Below the pieces are notes generated by a model. That model ran no database searches. It saw only the letters and a program-made list of their open reading frames with translations, and was not told the origin of the DNA. The translations under genes and the position numbers were made by a program. A stretch of DNA of 64,000 nucleotides, taken from NCBI GenBank assembly GCA_052115395.1, contig JBFRGO010000001.1. The stretch is one strand, 5' to 3'. Shown one piece after another: positions 62,625 through 64,000 of this stretch (position 1 is its first letter; every line of letters starts with the position of its first letter). This DNA is from Noviluteimonas sp052115395. Its GTDB lineage: Bacteria > Pseudomonadota > Gammaproteobacteria > Xanthomonadales > Xanthomonadaceae.

Positions 62625-64000
62625 ATGTCGACGTCCGTCACCGCCTATACCGACATTCCGCGCAGCGAAGACTTCCTCGGGCATCCGAAAGGTGTTTTCG
62701 TCTGCTTCTTCACCGAGATGTGGGAGCGCTTTTCGTTCTACGGGATGAAGGCGTTGCTGCTGCTTTATCTCCTGAAGCACCACGGCTTCAACGACGACGC
62801 GGGCTACGACCTCATCGGCGCCTATGGCGGCCTGGTCTATGCCGTGCCGGTGATCGGCGGCCTGCTCGCCGACCGTTGGCTCGGGATGCGCAAGGCGGTC
62901 GTGCTCGGCGGCATCCTGTTGTGCCTCGGGCACCTGGGCATGGCGGTCGAAGGCGAGGCGGCGCATCGCGTCAACGGCGTGATGGTCCGCGATGCCGGCG
63001 CCCTGCAGGTGTTCTATGCCTCGCTCGCGCTGATCATCATGGGCGTGGGCTTCCTCAAGCCGAACATCTCCACGATCGTCGGCAAGCTGTACGCCGAAGA
63101 CGATCCGCGGCGCGATTCGGGCTTCACGCTCTTCTATGCGGGTATCAACGTCGGCGGTTTGTTCGCCGGTTTGATCTGCGCGTTCCTCGGCGAAACCTAC
63201 GGGTGGAAATACGGGTTCGGCGCGGCGGGCGTGGGCATGCTCGCGGGGCTGGCGATGTTCCTGTGGGGACAGAAGTACCTGCATGGCCATGCCGAGCCGC
63301 GCGATCCGGCGGCGCTGCGCACGCGCGTGGCGGGCCTGTCGCGCGAATGGTGGATCTACCTGGGTTCGTTCGCCGGCGTGGCGGTGGTGTGGCAGTTGAT
63401 CCAGACCACCGGCGCGGTGCATTGGTCGATGCACGTGGTGGCCGCGTTGTTCTTCGCGTGGTTCGTCTGGTACGTCATCGCGCGCTGCACGCGCGAACAA
63501 CGCGAGCAGATGATCGCGCTGCTGATCATCATCCTCGGCGTGCTGGTGTTCTTCACCCTGTACGAGCAGACCTACGGCTCGTGGCTGACCTTCACCGACC
63601 GCCTGATGACCAAGGACATGTTCCCGTCCTTGGTGAGCGATGCGAGCGGCACGTTGCCGTGGTCGATCTGGTTGATGGCGGGCTCGCCGGTCCTGATCGT
63701 GATGGCGCTGCGTGCGAGCGATGCGGGGAAGCGCGGATTCGCGCGCACGCTCGTCGCCATCTGGGTGCTCGCGATGGCGGTCGCGTGCTTCCGCGATGTG
63801 GTGCTAGTGCCGCAGACGGCTGGCTCGTTGACCTTCCTGGGATCGTTCTTCGTCGTGCTGCTCTCGCCCTTCTTCGCGTGGCTTTGGCCGTGGCTGGAGA
63901 AGCGCCGCGCGAATCCGAGCAAACCGCTCAAAAGCGCGATCGGGTTGTTGTTCGCCGCGCTGTCGTTCCTGCCGCTACTCGCGGCGGCGCACACCGTCGG
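62625..64000 (+). CDS. POT-family proton-dependent peptide transporter (runs off the window)
   Basis: 458 codons are visible; the 3' end is outside the window. The N-terminal FFTEMWERFSFYGMKALLLLYL carries the ExxERFxxYG motif needed for proton coupling, and FTLFYAGINVGGLFAG is the PTR2 signature. Such transporters import di- and tripeptides. An extra loop of charged residues lies at about 260-275. Its start is divergent from the OPT gene across 112 bp, with a TATACT -10-like box at 62585. Confidence 0.93.
   Translation, partial: MSTSVTAYTDIPRSEDFLGHPKGVFVCFFTEMWERFSFYGMKALLLLYLLKHHGFNDDAGYDLIGAYGGLVYAVPVIGGLLADRWLGMRKAVVLGGILLCLGHLGMAVEGEAAHRVNGVMVRDAGALQVFYASLALIIMGVGFLKPNISTIVGKLYAEDDPRRDSGFTLFYAGINVGGLFAGLICAFLGETYGWKYGFGAAGVGMLAGLAMFLWGQKYLHGHAEPRDPAALRTRVAGLSREWWIYLGSFAGVAVVWQLIQTTGAVHWSMHVVAALFFAWFVWYVIARCTREQREQMIALLIIILGVLVFFTLYEQTYGSWLTFTDRLMTKDMFPSLVSDASGTLPWSIWLMAGSPVLIVMALRASDAGKRGFARTLVAIWVLAMAVACFRDVVLVPQTAGSLTFLGSFFVVLLSPFFAWLWPWLEKRRANPSKPLKSAIGLLFAALSFLPLLAAAHTV

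Overview
The window comes from a high-GC gammaproteobacterium of the Xanthomonadaceae, most like Lysobacter or a close relative. The evidence is an XAC0095-family small protein, the gene order thrS-infC-rpmI-rplT-pheS-pheT-ihfA-merR, an Oar-like TonB-dependent receptor, a bc1 complex and very tight gene packing. No rRNA, insertion sequence, integrase or CRISPR array is visible. Three tRNA genes are present: Pro-GGG, Val-GAC and Asn-GUU.

Positions 1-11.7 kb are accessory. They hold a secreted RHS-repeat protein (cut by the window edge) coupled to a Fic-domain protein, several small genes of unknown function, and two intergenic stretches on the minus strand that look like structured RNA. One is a 135-nt multi-branched fold with a GNRA tetraloop and a possible pseudoknot, followed by an intrinsic terminator just before the ribosome binding site of the XAC0095-like gene. 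The other is a compact three-way-junction small RNA with its own promoter and U-tail. A defence-type island of visibly lower GC follows (5.6-11.6 kb). It has a DUF262-HNH protein (GmrSD-like) divergent from a tight three-gene operon: a MazG-like pyrophosphohydrolase, a PD-(D/E)XK nuclease fused to a DUF2075 helicase-like ATPase, and a KAP P-loop NTPase. The island stops at the 3' end of tRNA-Pro, a classic integration site.

Positions 11.7-23.2 kb are core translation and repair genes, all on the minus strand: merR-type regulator, ihfA, pheT, pheS, rplT, rpmI, infC (probable AUC start), thrS, tRNA-Val, a secreted metzincin protease and uvrB. Intrinsic terminators lie before pheS, after infC and immediately before thrS, so this cluster is probably split by attenuation. 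Positions 23.4-29.1 kb carry type IV pilus minor pilins, with unusually long PilX- and PilV-like members and no PilY1; the PilV-like gene takes its stop codon from inside tRNA-Asn.

Positions 29-45.6 kb are housekeeping: ppnN, a TonB receptor, a translationally coupled grxD-SDR-marC set, sodB, purEK, a Trm112-like protein, nadC, an FHA protein, sspAB, the petABC bc1 operon and a lytic transglycosylase. From 45.8 kb come miaB, a TetR-controlled ABC-2 exporter operon, then phoH-ybeY-corC. In the place where lnt usually follows corC there is an Lnb-type (DUF4105) membrane protein. The window ends with corA, cstA-ybdD, a small Arg/Asp-rich protein, an S9 peptidase, an OPT transporter and the start of a POT peptide transporter; the last three look like a peptide-use neighbourhood.
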